Positions 1-7,234 of a stretch of 49,129 bases of DNA are shown here, piece after piece (position 1 is the first letter of the stretch; each line of letters opens with the position of its first letter). This DNA comes from Pseudomonadota bacterium. GTDB lineage: Bacteria; Pseudomonadota; Alphaproteobacteria; Rhodospirillales; Magnetospirillaceae. The stretch covers positions 1 through 49,129 of the forward strand of contig JAJYTF010000034.1 of NCBI GenBank assembly GCA_021793155.1. Direction: 5' to 3'. Both the position numbers and the translations under genes were made by a program. The notes below the pieces were generated by a model that did not search any database, was not told the DNA's origin, and saw only the letters and a program-made list of their open reading frames with translations.

Positions 1-1356
1 CGCCGACTGGCGGGCGATCTTCTCGGTCTGGCCGGCGTTCTCGGCGTTCTGCCGGATATTGGCGGCCATCTGCTCCATCGAGGCCGAGGCCTCCTCGGTC
101 GACGAGGCCTGCTCGGTCGAGCCCTGGGCCATCTCCTCGGCGCTGGAACTCAGTTCCTCGCTGCCGGCGGCAACATTGGTGGCGGCGCCGGAGACCTCGG
201 TAACCACGGTGCGCAGCTTACCGATCATTTCGTTGATGTGGTTGAGCAGGTCGCCGATCTCGTCATGGCTGGTCACTTCCGCGGTACGGCTCAAATCGCC
301 GCCGGCGACCGCCTGGGCCATCTGACCGGCCTGGGCAAGGCCGCGGCTGATGCTCAGCGCGATCCAGGCCGCTGCTGCGAGGGCGAGGGCGACCGAGACC
401 ACGGCGATGGACGCGAGCATCAACCTCGTCCGTTCGTACACGGTCTCGCTGTCCGCCGAATCCTTGGCCATCTCGGCCCGGTTGATTTCAATGATCTCGC
501 CCAGTTTGGCCTCGGCATCCGCGACGGCGGCCCGGCCGTCGCCGACCGACAGTTTGTAAGCCTGATGGTTGCCGTTCTCGCGAACCAGGTGTCGAATGTC
601 GTCGCTGACTTTCTTGAACCGGCTGAAACGTTCGCCGAACTGGTCGAGAGCGGCGCGGTCCTGGTCCGCTGTGCTTCGCTGCATCGTTTCCCGCAGGCGG
701 CCGATCTTGCCTTCCTGTTCCTCGATACCCTGGCTGATGCGATCCATCTGCGACTCGTCGTTGGACAGAATCAGATCCTTTTCCATCCGCTCGAGGGTGA
801 TGAGGTTGGCGACGATGGCGCTGGCCTGAAGGGCCGTTCCCGCATCCGTCCCGTGCCCGGCGCGATCGATGATGCTCTGCAGCGGCTGGATGGCGCTCTC
901 GATCGCCTGGCGGCCTTCGGTGGTCGAAAGTTGCTCGGCGTGGCGGTTGGAATTGAGCATCGCCAGACGGCGCACCTCGGCATGAACGGCGAGGAATTTG
1001 TTGACCGCGGCGGAGAAACCCTCAAGCTTCCTTTTGCCTTCATCGCTGGCGATCTTGTGCAGTTGCTCGACCTCGGCCGTCATCGCCTCGCGCTCCTGGT
1101 CGAAGCCCTCGGCCCGGCGCTTCATCCCTTCGTCGGTATCTTCGAGGATCATGTTCTTTTCAGCACGGTGCATGGCCAGCAATCGCCGGCCGATTTCCAG
1201 GGACAGGCGCGAGCGCTCGGCTGGGGAGTGGACGATGCTCGTAAGGTTGTCGTTGATCGTGCCCAGACTGGAAATGCCCCAGACCGCGGAAATCACCATG
1301 AAGACGATGACCATTCCAAATGACCCGATCAGCTTGGTTTTGACCGAAATGCGCAT
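1..1356 (-). CDS. Methyl-accepting chemotaxis protein, C-terminus beyond the window edge
   Basis: Transmembrane chemoreceptor that would signal to CheA/CheW. The minus strand is open for 452 codons from an ATG at 1356, preceded by a GGAGAG ribosome site. It starts MRISVKTKLIGSF, with TM1 at about residues 9-29, a long helical periplasmic four-helix-bundle-like sensor region to about 312, and TM2 at about 313-336. A HAMP domain follows at about 337-390 (includes SHDEIGDLLNHINEMIGKL), then the start of the cytoplasmic coiled coil with the glutamate-rich methylation-type stretch TEQASSTEEASASMEQMAAN. The conserved signalling tip is missing only because the window ends. The ligand cannot be told from the sequence. 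Downstream of a STAS gene on the same strand. Confidence 0.93.
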   Translation of the reverse strand, partial: MRISVKTKLIGSFGMVIVFMVISAVWGISSLGTINDNLTSIVHSPAERSRLSLEIGRRLLAMHRAEKNMILEDTDEGMKRRAEGFDQEREAMTAEVEQLHKIASDEGKRKLEGFSAAVNKFLAVHAEVRRLAMLNSNRHAEQLSTTEGRQAIESAIQPLQSIIDRAGHGTDAGTALQASAIVANLITLERMEKDLILSNDESQMDRISQGIEEQEGKIGRLRETMQRSTADQDRAALDQFGERFSRFKKVSDDIRHLVRENGNHQAYKLSVGDGRAAVADAEAKLGEIIEINRAEMAKDSADSETVYERTRLMLASIAVVSVALALAAAAWIALSISRGLAQAGQMAQAVAGGDLSRTAEVTSHDEIGDLLNHINEMIGKLRTVVTEVSGAATNVAAGSEELSSSAEEMAQGSTEQASSTEEASASMEQMAANIRQNAENAGQTEKIARQSA

Positions 1357-1801
1357 GATCCTCTCTCCATCCCCTGCCTTGTTGCCTGCCTGGCCTCGAT
1401 TTTGCCGTGGCGAACCGGTCGGCCCGAAAGCGGCGAGGCAAAAACTGAGCCGTCGCGCCCGGACTGTTCGGGCGCGGTGACAAATATCCGAAGTAACGCT
1501 GAGAATTGACGGTGGCGGGGCGCTGGCCTCAGAGGCGAGGCCGTGCCCGGTTCATCCTGTCGAGGCGGTTGTCCATCTTTCCCCCCCCCTGGCTCTTCGG
1601 AAGCCGCACCGCTTATTTCCTTGCGGCATCATGCCTTATAAGCAACCTTCTCTATACTAGCGGAAGGGAGAAGGCTTTCAAAGGGTGTGCGAAGTATATA
1701 CGTGATTCAACGTACTGTGACGCGCAGGTTGAGTTATGTAATAATATGTAATTGTGAGGTGTTATTATTTTGCAGTTTGGCATTCCCATTGCATTTCTAT
1801 G
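1357..1801. other. Gene-free stretch upstream of the chemoreceptor
   Basis: No convincing gene on either strand. The part from about 1610 to 1850 is clearly richer in A and T than its surroundings and probably contains the promoter of the minus-strand chemoreceptor, but I cannot name specific boxes. A C-run lies near 1581-1589. Confidence 0.4.
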
Positions 1802-1990
1802 CTACTTTCTGGCGATAATCAGCATTTGGCGTGAAATGCGGTAGCCAGTAAATGGGGTGGGGCTGCCTGATTGGCGGTTCGGCGGAAATCGCCGCCATCC
1901 GACCTCGCCGGTCAGTTCCTCCGAGGTCGAGTGCATCTCTTCGGACGCGCCGGCGTCCTGCTGGGCGACCGCCTTGCGCAGACTCATCTG
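1802..1990 (-). pseudogene. 3' remnant of a chemoreceptor gene
   Basis: A short reading frame contains AVAQQDAGASEEMHSTSEEL (about 1900-1975, minus strand). This matches the very C-terminal part of alphaproteobacterial chemoreceptors, usually of the form QQNASASEEMSSTSEELTGQ. Nothing upstream in the frame encodes the rest of a receptor, and the sequence after the match (GWRRFPPNRQSG...) does not look like a receptor tail. It lies in the same frame as the STAS gene, just after its stop codon. I read it as debris of a second receptor gene lost by deletion; it is probably not expressed as a useful protein. Confidence 0.6.
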
Positions 1991-2056
1991 CCCGTGGTCG
2001 CCTTGCGGCAGACCGCAGTCCGCAGCAAGTTGCGGGCGGGTTCTGTTCGGGGCTGG

Positions 2057-2386
2057 TCAGGCGGGGCCGGCAGTCCAGAAGCGGCCGTCGGCAGGTTCCG
2101 TTCCATCCTCCGCGACGAAGCCGCTTCGTCGCAGGGTGGCGAGGAGCGGGCCGTCGGCCGGTGCGGCGAGCTGGAGCGGCCGATCGAGGCGTAGCGCGCT
2201 GCGCTTGGCCGCAAGCAGTAACTGAATGAACGAGAGATCGACCTCGGTGGCGGCGGAACAGTCGATACGCACCGGCTTCCCGGAAGTCAAGGCGCTGGAG
2301 AGTTCGTCGCGCACCGAATCTATGGTTTGCAGGGTAAGGTTTCCATCGAACGCCACGACCGCTGCGTCAAGTCCAGATTCGGTCAT
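2057..2386 (-). CDS. STAS-domain protein (anti-sigma-factor-antagonist type)
   Basis: 109 residues, essentially one STAS domain: strand VVAFDGNLTLQTIDSVRDEL, strand PVRIDCSAATEVDLSFIQLL, then LLAAKRSALRLDRPLQL and a C-terminal helix LLATLRRSGF. In the STAS family the segment after the second strand carries the phosphorylatable Ser/Thr; here it reads CSAATEVDLSF, with Thr and Ser near it but no classical DxSG motif. Small STAS proteins of this sort often sit in alphaproteobacterial chemotaxis loci, which fits the receptor and receptor fragment on the same strand. The start is supported by a GGGGGAAG ribosome site. An inverted repeat lies in its leader. Confidence 0.8.
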   Translation of the reverse strand: MTESGLDAAVVAFDGNLTLQTIDSVRDELSSALTSGKPVRIDCSAATEVDLSFIQLLLAAKRSALRLDRPLQLAAPADGPLLATLRRSGFVAEDGTEPADGRFWTAGPA

Positions 2387-2400
2387 GGGCTTCCCCCTTT

Positions 2401-2423
2401 TTTGGGGTGCTCCTTACCCCAAA
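2401..2423 (-). promoter_or_regulatory. Perfect 8-bp inverted repeat in the STAS leader
   Basis: TTTGGGGT and ACCCCAAA flank a 7-nt loop, 15-37 nt before the STAS start codon. On the transcribed strand the loop contains AAGGAG. It could be an operator or an RNA hairpin; no T-run suits a terminator for the upstream CHAP gene. Confidence 0.4.
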
Positions 2424-2554
2424 GGCACATCCGAAAATTGCCGGAAAAATGTTATTGGCCCGCAATTCCTATGTCCAGGAGAAAATGCCAATAGAATGTA
2501 GCGAAGACTACCGGCGGCGATACGAACGCAAGGGTTGTTGTCGGTGAAATGGCT

Positions 2555-3031
2555 TCAGCGGGCGTGATGTCTCGGTGCCGCGGGATATACGAAGCCGTGC
2601 ACCGGGTAAACCGTCTGGCCGATATCGGCGGCCGGCTGATACCACACGCGGACCTGGCTCCAATCGTTGGCGGCAGAAACGTCGATCACCGCGGCCGCAT
2701 GCTCGACCTGCCCGCGCCGGCCGCGGATCGGCGACCAGTTGGCGTGATCGACGAGAATCGTCCGGCTGTCTCGGACGGCCCGGACGACGGCCACATGGCC
2801 ACGAGGCATGGAGCCGGTGCGGGAAAACACCATCACCGCGCCCGGGCGAGGATTTTGGCCGCGGCCGTACCGGCCTTCCGCCGCTTGCCACCACCGCCAG
2901 GCGTCGCCATGCAGGGCGACGTGAGACGCGCGCTGCACGAACTGAACGCAGTTCATGTGTTCGGCGAAGGCGGGGCCGGCAGCGCAGAGTATGCCGGTTA
3001 CCACCATGACGGCGAGGAAGGTTTGCCGCAT
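2555..3031 (-). CDS. Secreted CHAP-domain (NlpC/P60-like) cysteine amidase
   Basis: 158 residues from the chosen ATG at 3031, which is preceded by an AGGAC ribosome site and gives a classical signal peptide (MRQTFLAVMVVTGILCAAGP, then AFA cleavage at about 23). An ATG at 3052 would add seven residues. The mature protein is a CHAP domain: NCVQFVQ with the likely nucleophile Cys28, PRGHVAVV with His79, and ILVDHANW with Asp95/Asn98 as third polar residue. The end NDWSQVRVWY is typical of the short alphaproteobacterial CHAP proteins. Expected role: hydrolysis of peptidoglycan peptide bonds in the periplasm or outside. It is monocistronic or read with the STAS gene 168 bp downstream. Confidence 0.83.
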   Translation of the reverse strand: MRQTFLAVMVVTGILCAAGPAFAEHMNCVQFVQRASHVALHGDAWRWWQAAEGRYGRGQNPRPGAVMVFSRTGSMPRGHVAVVRAVRDSRTILVDHANWSPIRGRRGQVEHAAAVIDVSAANDWSQVRVWYQPAADIGQTVYPVHGFVYPAAPRHHAR

Positions 3032-3247
3032 ATGTCCTGTCCGGGTTCTCATGCGGGCTAACCTAATCGAATTTAGTGAAGATGGCGATAGGAAACGTGA
3101 ATTAACTCTTGCGGGGATACGCGCAATTGTGCGCCGCCGTATCCTTTGGCCCGAGGACCAGCGAAAATCGCGGCTCGGGTTGGACGGGTTGAGCCCCCTG
3201 TGCTATCCCAATGGCCGTAAATCACATTTCCAAGGGGCGGAGGAGAG

Positions 3248-3655
3248 ATGGCCGTCATTTTCGTCGCGCGAAGCGCAACTTTGAGCAAGTGGGGCGCCGA
3301 GGTGGGGCTTGGAAAAAATCTCTTCAAGGTGGGGGTGGTGGCCACCATCGAGGATGCCCAGACCCTGCTTCAGGGTGGATTGTGCGGCATGAGCGATTGG
3401 TCGGTGGTCAAAAGGGATGACGCCGGCGAGGCTGATGAAGAGAAGGTGATAGACCGCTTAGGCCGGAAGGAAAAGATGATCGACCCGGCGCTCTATCCCA
3501 GGCTGAAGGGCACAAGGGGCGTATTCAAGGTCAAGCTGGAGCATGTCGAGAACCATCTTCTGGTGAAGAAAGCCCTCGACGGCGTCGAGCCCAAGGACAT
3601 CAAGGTCAAGCCGGCCGATATCGCCGGCTATCTGATCCACAATGCGCTGCGTTAG
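3248..3655 (+). CDS. Conserved protein of unknown function
   Basis: 135 residues, preceded by a strong GGAGGAGAG ribosome site. The sequence is soluble, mixed acidic and basic, without signal peptide or membrane segment. The N-terminal half ([20 protein letters not shown]) looks globular; the C-terminal half is lysine-rich and ends [15 protein letters not shown]. Codon use is that of a real GC-rich gene. I do not recognise a family. It precedes the gamma-carbonic-anhydrase-like gene by 67 bp on the same strand and may be co-transcribed, though a hairpin lies between them. Confidence 0.75.
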   Translation: MAVIFVARSATLSKWGAEVGLGKNLFKVGVVATIEDAQTLLQGGLCGMSDWSVVKRDDAGEADEEKVIDRLGRKEKMIDPALYPRLKGTRGVFKVKLEHVENHLLVKKALDGVEPKDIKVKPADIAGYLIHNALR

Positions 3656-3661
3656 GGCCTG

Positions 3662-3680
3662 TCCCCGCCAAGGCGGGGGA
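3662..3680. repeat. GC-rich palindrome of the dispersed alphaproteobacterial type
   Basis: TCCCCGCC and GGCGGGGGA sit back to back around AA, followed by TGACCGCGA. This resembles the short palindromic repeats (TCCCCGCcttGGCGGGGA type) scattered between genes in many alphaproteobacteria. It may also act as an attenuating hairpin between the two genes. Only one copy was noticed in the window. Confidence 0.45.
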
Positions 3681-3722
3681 TGACCGCGAACCTGCTTTAC
3701 CCCTTTTTCTCAGGAGAGTGTC

Positions 3723-4256
3723 GTGACCGGTTTGATCCTTGCCTACAAAGGCATAAGTCCGACCATTGCCGCGGATGCGTTCATCGCCCAGACAGCGGTG
3801 ATCACCGGGGATGTGGTGATCGGAAGGCAAAGCAGCATCTGGTACGGCTGCGTCATGCGCGGCGATGTCCACCGCATCCGGGTGGGCGAGCGCACCAACG
3901 TCCAGGACGGAACCATCGTACACGTCACCCGGGAACGGTTCGCCTGCACTATCGGTTCGGGCATCACCATCGGGCATCGTGCCATCCTGCACGGCTGCAC
4001 ACTGGAAGATGGCTGCTTCATCGGCATGGGTGCCACGGTGATGGACGGCGCCGTGGTGGAAGGTGGTGCCATGGTTGCTGCCGGAGCCTTGGTGACACCG
4101 GGAAAGGTGGTGAAGAAGGGCGAATTGTGGGGCGGCAGTCCAGCCAAGTGCCTGCGCCGCCTGACCGACGAGGAACTGGCTTTTTTTCCAGTATCGGCCG
4201 CGCATTATGCCGCGCTTGGGGCTGATTACCTGGCGGAGGTCGAGGCGGGGCACTAA
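3723..4256 (+). CDS. Gamma-carbonic-anhydrase family protein (left-handed beta-helix)
   Basis: 177 residues from a GTG preceded by AGGAGAG. The repeating hexapeptides of a left-handed beta-helix run from about residue 20 to 150 (AVITGDVVIG, TIGSGITIGH, CFIGMGATVM, AMVAAGALVT). The three zinc-ligand histidines of the family are present: His67 in DGTIVH, His85 in ITIGH and His90 in AILHGC. The tail WGGSPAKCLRRLTDEE is typical of the YrdA/PaaY/gamma-CA-like subgroup, whose members are trimeric and cytoplasmic and not always active as carbonic anhydrases. Substrate is therefore uncertain. Ends convergently with the FadL-type gene at a shared hairpin. Confidence 0.88.
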   Translation: MTGLILAYKGISPTIAADAFIAQTAVITGDVVIGRQSSIWYGCVMRGDVHRIRVGERTNVQDGTIVHVTRERFACTIGSGITIGHRAILHGCTLEDGCFIGMGATVMDGAVVEGGAMVAAGALVTPGKVVKKGELWGGSPAKCLRRLTDEELAFFPVSAAHYAALGADYLAEVEAGH

Positions 4257-4271
4257 GAGCCGACCGAGCAA

Positions 4272-4304
4272 ATCCCCCGCCCAGCGGCAAAGCGGGCAGG
4301 GGAT
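4272..4304. terminator. Bidirectional hairpin between convergent genes
   Basis: ATCCCCCGCCC pairs with GGGCAGGGGAT across an 11-nt loop, with one mismatch. It sits in the 73-bp gap between the convergent gamma-CA-like and FadL-type genes. The T content after the stem is weak, so it may work with Rho. Confidence 0.55.
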
Positions 4305-4329
4305 CCTTTCCGATGGCAGGGTTGGAAAA

Positions 4330-5589
4330 CTACCACTTGTAGGAAATACCTGTCAGAAGCTCGTCCTGACTCATCGTAAGGGTGGCGACCTGATTGCCCA
4401 TCAAGCCCGGCGTGTTCCCACTGAAGGAATGGGAGAACGCATGGACGTAGGCTACACAGATAGAGTAGCTGTCATTGAGACGATAGGTGAAACCGGTCGA
4501 CGCATGGGTGGTCGGTGTGGCCGGCGCCAGGACATTGAACAGGACCTGTGAGGAGTCGGTGAAGCTGGTCGCTTTGCTGAACCCGGCGCGCAGCGCCAGG
4601 TCGTGCGTCGGCCACCATTGGACGCCGACCCGGAACACATCCATGTCTTTCCAGCCGAATCCGGGCCCGGTCGGCGAACCCAGCGGGCCGAACGGTGGGA
4701 CGCCGCTGGCGGCGATGGATTTGACGTCGCTGTAGAAGATCCGTTCATGTTCGAGAAGGAGGTCGAAATTCCGTGCCGGCTTGATGTCGATGCCGTCGCT
4801 CACCCAGGCGGGAATGTCGAACGAGCCGCTGCCGGCAAACAAGCCTTTGTATTTGTCGAACGGCGTCATGTACATCTTCGACTGGTACGCCGCGCCGATC
4901 GTCAGGTAGTTGGTAATGGCATATGTGGCTCCCAACTTGACGCCGCCGCCCACTGAGTAATCGTACCCGTTATTGCTGACGCTGTTGGGGGACCAGGACA
5001 TGGGCGCGAATGGCTGCACTCCCTGAACCGCCACCCGCTGCACGGCAAGTGTCGGTGCGACGCCGACCGCCAGCCTGTCGGTGATATCGTGGGCGACGTT
5101 CAACGCGATGAACTCCTGCCCCATGTCGATGCCGAGCGGAGAAGTCGCGCCGGGACCGAAATTGGCGAACAGGTTGGTGTCGTAATGGGTGTTCATGCCG
5201 CCGTTGGCGAACGCCATCACGCCGACCGACCAGTCTGGCGCGACCAGGGTGTTCACGCCGCCGCAGACGATGGGAAACCAGTTGTTCTTGCTGTCGAACT
5301 TGCCGACCGGCAACGGCCCCTCATTGTTGGCGACATCGACATTGCGTTGCGGCATGAACTGATCGATGCACAAACTGGCGATATTGCCCTCGGAGACGCC
5401 GAGAGCCGGATTCTGCGCCGTGCTCAGCACGTCGGTGGACAGGGTGACGCCCGTGCCGCCCATCGCCTTCGAGCCGCCGCCATAACCGTTGGCGAACATG
5501 CCGTTCGTTGCCGCGGCCGGATTCGCCCAGGCCAGCAGGCCCATCGTCAACAGCCCGATAAGGGGCGCGCCTCCTCTGGTCAAATGCAT
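4330..5589 (-). CDS. FadL/OmpP1/TodX-type outer-membrane transport protein
   Basis: 419 residues, the usual length of FadL-family barrels that carry hydrophobic compounds such as fatty acids or aromatics across the outer membrane. A signal peptide covers residues 1-27 and ends AAA, followed by TNGMFANGYGGGSKAMGGTG. This matches the family's N-terminal hatch, including the conserved early NG motif and the STAQNPA turn at about 55. The rest alternates aromatic and polar residues as in beta strands, and the last residues are SYKW, an aromatic C-terminal barrel signal. It is the only gene of its transcript and diverges from the DsrE2 cluster. Confidence 0.9.
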   Translation of the reverse strand: MHLTRGGAPLIGLLTMGLLAWANPAAATNGMFANGYGGGSKAMGGTGVTLSTDVLSTAQNPALGVSEGNIASLCIDQFMPQRNVDVANNEGPLPVGKFDSKNNWFPIVCGGVNTLVAPDWSVGVMAFANGGMNTHYDTNLFANFGPGATSPLGIDMGQEFIALNVAHDITDRLAVGVAPTLAVQRVAVQGVQPFAPMSWSPNSVSNNGYDYSVGGGVKLGATYAITNYLTIGAAYQSKMYMTPFDKYKGLFAGSGSFDIPAWVSDGIDIKPARNFDLLLEHERIFYSDVKSIAASGVPPFGPLGSPTGPGFGWKDMDVFRVGVQWWPTHDLALRAGFSKATSFTDSSQVLFNVLAPATPTTHASTGFTYRLNDSYSICVAYVHAFSHSFSGNTPGLMGNQVATLTMSQDELLTGISYKW

Positions 5590-5924
5590 GTCTCGTACGT
5601 CTCCATGATATGCCCGGCTTTTCTGCCGCAGGTTATTTCAGAGCCACTATGCATGGGCGGCAGGCTGCTTGGCGGTATCGGGCGACGACAACCTGTGGTC
5701 TATACGGAATCGTTTTTGGGACAAACGCCACAGCGAGACAGCTAATACGGCTTAGCTGAAAGTATTAAATCAAATCACCATTTGATTTTTGTGGGAGCAG
5801 GGGCGGCGCATTCTGCGTTCATTCGTAGTAGTTGTCCTGCCGCGTGTGCATGTAGTGCATAGTTACTGCCCCATCGCGATGCGAATCCATTAGCGAATTA
5901 GAAAACGCTGATATAGGATTTTCG
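5590..5924. other. Divergent promoter region between the FadL-type and DsrE2 genes
   Basis: 335 bp without a gene. The stretch from about 5740 to 5910 is A/T-rich and must hold start signals for one or both divergent genes. The clearest structure is the dyad at 5767-5788. Confidence 0.5.
5767..5788. promoter_or_regulatory. Perfect 9-bp dyad, possible operator
   Basis: AAATCAAAT and ATTTGATTT flank a CACC spacer. The low-GC stem favours a protein-binding dyad over a terminator. It is not an FNR box: the half-sites ATCAA and TTGAT are in the opposite order. Confidence 0.45.
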
Positions 5925-6419
5925 ATGATGGAACATTCCAATTCAAAGAGCTTTTCACTGATCGTGACCAAGGGCAGCCTGGATTGGGCCTATCCGCCCT
6001 TCATCCTGGCCACCACGGCTGCGGCCATGGACCACAAGGTGACGATGTTCTTCACCTTCTATGGGCTTGCCCTGCTCAAGAAGAAGCTGGACCTGAAGAT
6101 CACCACCCTGGGCAACCCGGCGATGGAGATGCCGATGGCCGGTATGCATATGGTGATGCCGAACCTTCTGGGCGCTTTGCCCGGCTGCGACGGCATGGCC
6201 AGCTCCATGATGAAAAACATGATCAAGAAAAAAGGTGTCGCATCGATCGAAGAATTGCGTGAGATGGCAGTCGAGTCCGGCGTGCGTATCATTGCCTGCC
6301 AAATGACCCTGGATCTTTTTGAATACAAGTCATCTGACTTGATCGATGGCGTCGAGCTCGGTGGTGCCGCAACATATATTGAAACAGCGACCGATAGCGA
6401 TGTGAATCTATTTATATAA
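5925..6419 (+). CDS. DsrE2-type (DsrE/DsrF/DrsH-like) sulfur-handling protein
   Basis: 164 residues, start MMEHSNSK behind an AGGA site. The family fold is seen in FSLIVTKGSLDWAYPPFILA, KVTMFFTFYGLALLKKK and the conserved NLLGALPGCDGM with Cys88. RIIACQMTLDLF carries Cys125, the cysteine expected to hold the persulfide in DsrE2 proteins, and GVELGGAATYIE closes the domain. DsrE2 proteins commonly sit beside tusA and rhodanese genes and pass sulfane sulfur between carriers; the tusA gene 460 bp downstream agrees. Substrate and direction of transfer are inferred, not shown. Confidence 0.85.
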   Translation: MMEHSNSKSFSLIVTKGSLDWAYPPFILATTAAAMDHKVTMFFTFYGLALLKKKLDLKITTLGNPAMEMPMAGMHMVMPNLLGALPGCDGMASSMMKNMIKKKGVASIEELREMAVESGVRIIACQMTLDLFEYKSSDLIDGVELGGAATYIETATDSDVNLFI

Positions 6420-6486
6420 CCTGGGATGAAATTCAATGCGGAAGCCGGAACGCGGCCAAGAGCGCCGCGACGGCGAGGAGGAAACG

Positions 6487-6789
6487 ATGGAGGCGATGCG
6501 ACTGCCCATGAACTCGGGTGCGCTGTCGCGCATGTTCGAGCTCTGTAATCTGGAACAGGAACCCGAATACCAGCCCGAGAAACGCTCGGTTCGCATCCAC
6601 GGGCATTCTACGACCATCAGGCTCGAGCGCGCTTTCTGGAACGTGCTGGAGCATATCGCACGGGAAGAGCGCGAGACCGTCGGTTCGCTGATTGGTCGCG
6701 TGCACGACCACTGCATGGTCGCGAACGACAAGAACCTGTCCTCATGTTTGCGGGTGGTTTGCCTCAAATACATGAATTTATTCGGTTAA
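6487..6789 (+). CDS. Ribbon-helix-helix (RHH_4-type) protein
   Basis: 100 residues from the ATG at 6487, chosen because GAGGAGG lies at ideal distance; an ATG at 6436 would add 17 charged residues without a good site. Residues about 35-100 form an RHH_4-like domain: KRSVRIHGHSTTIRLERAFW (ribbon), NVLEHIAREERETVGSLIGR, then NLSSCLRVVCLKYM. This family is widespread in alphaproteobacteria as a small putative DNA-binding protein and is sometimes mislabelled as a sulfotransferase. Its place between DsrE2 and tusA suggests that it regulates the cluster, but that is inference. Confidence 0.82.
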   Translation: MEAMRLPMNSGALSRMFELCNLEQEPEYQPEKRSVRIHGHSTTIRLERAFWNVLEHIAREERETVGSLIGRVHDHCMVANDKNLSSCLRVVCLKYMNLFG

Positions 6790-6882
6790 TCAAAGAATTG
6801 TGTGAAATCCCGGCCTTCGCGTTTGGTGAAGGCGTAGGGGAACTTTGTCTCAGTGCTCTAACTTACATGGAAGGGACGTAAA

Positions 6883-7113
6883 ATGTCAGAACATACTTTG
6901 CTCGACGTGAAGGGACTGAATTGCCCGCTGCCGATCATGAAGGCCAAGAAGGCGCTGGAGGCGGTGGCTGTCGGGAGCACACTCGAAGTTCACAGCACCG
7001 ATCCGGGTTCGGTGAACGATTTCGCGTCGTTCTGTCGCAAAACCGGCCACGAGCTGTTGGATCAGCGCAAGGAAGGCGCGGCGTTCATTTACGTGATCAA
7101 GCGCGGTCGCTGA
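6883..7113 (+). CDS. tusA: TusA-family sulfur carrier
   Basis: 76 residues, the normal length of TusA. The signature GLNCPLPIMKAKKAL contains the CPxP motif with the persulfide-carrying Cys14, followed by the two-layer fold ending GAAFIYVIKRGR. TusA-type proteins accept sulfane sulfur from a cysteine desulfurase or rhodanese and hand it on, for example to DsrE-type proteins or tRNA thiolation. With DsrE2 in the same cluster a general sulfur-trafficking role is likelier than strict tRNA modification. GAAGGGA upstream sets the start. Two strong hairpins follow the gene. Confidence 0.93.
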   Translation: MSEHTLLDVKGLNCPLPIMKAKKALEAVAVGSTLEVHSTDPGSVNDFASFCRKTGHELLDQRKEGAAFIYVIKRGR

Positions 7114-7163
7114 AACGCTGGCGAAGGCGGTCCTCTCGTTCCATCGAAGGCCGAACCGCTCTT

Positions 7164-7196
7164 GCCGTCCTCCGGGGTCTGGCCCCGGGGGACGGC
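7164..7196. terminator. Strong GC hairpin after tusA
   Basis: GCCGTCC-t-CCGGGG pairs with CCCCGG-g-GGACGGC around a 5-nt loop. It is the first of two tandem hairpins between the convergent tusA and phaC genes. Confidence 0.6.
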
Positions 7197-7200
7197 AACC

Positions 7201-7225
7201 GGCCGCCGGATGAATTCCGGCGGCC
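7201..7225. terminator. Hairpin terminator between tusA and phaC
   Basis: A perfect 9-bp stem GGCCGCCGG / CCGGCGGCC with a 7-nt loop, followed on the plus strand by TGTTTGCTTT. A good factor-independent terminator for tusA that can also stop phaC transcripts. Confidence 0.75.
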
Positions 7226-7234
7226 TGTTTGCTT

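Noticed and set aside
1506-1751. 81-residue frame upstream of the first chemoreceptor
   Set aside because: Crosses an A/T-rich, promoter-like stretch, has no ribosome site and no domain.
5767-5788. FNR box upstream of the DsrE2 gene
   Set aside because: The half-sites are ATCAA...TTGAT, the reverse of the FNR arrangement TTGAT-N4-ATCAA.
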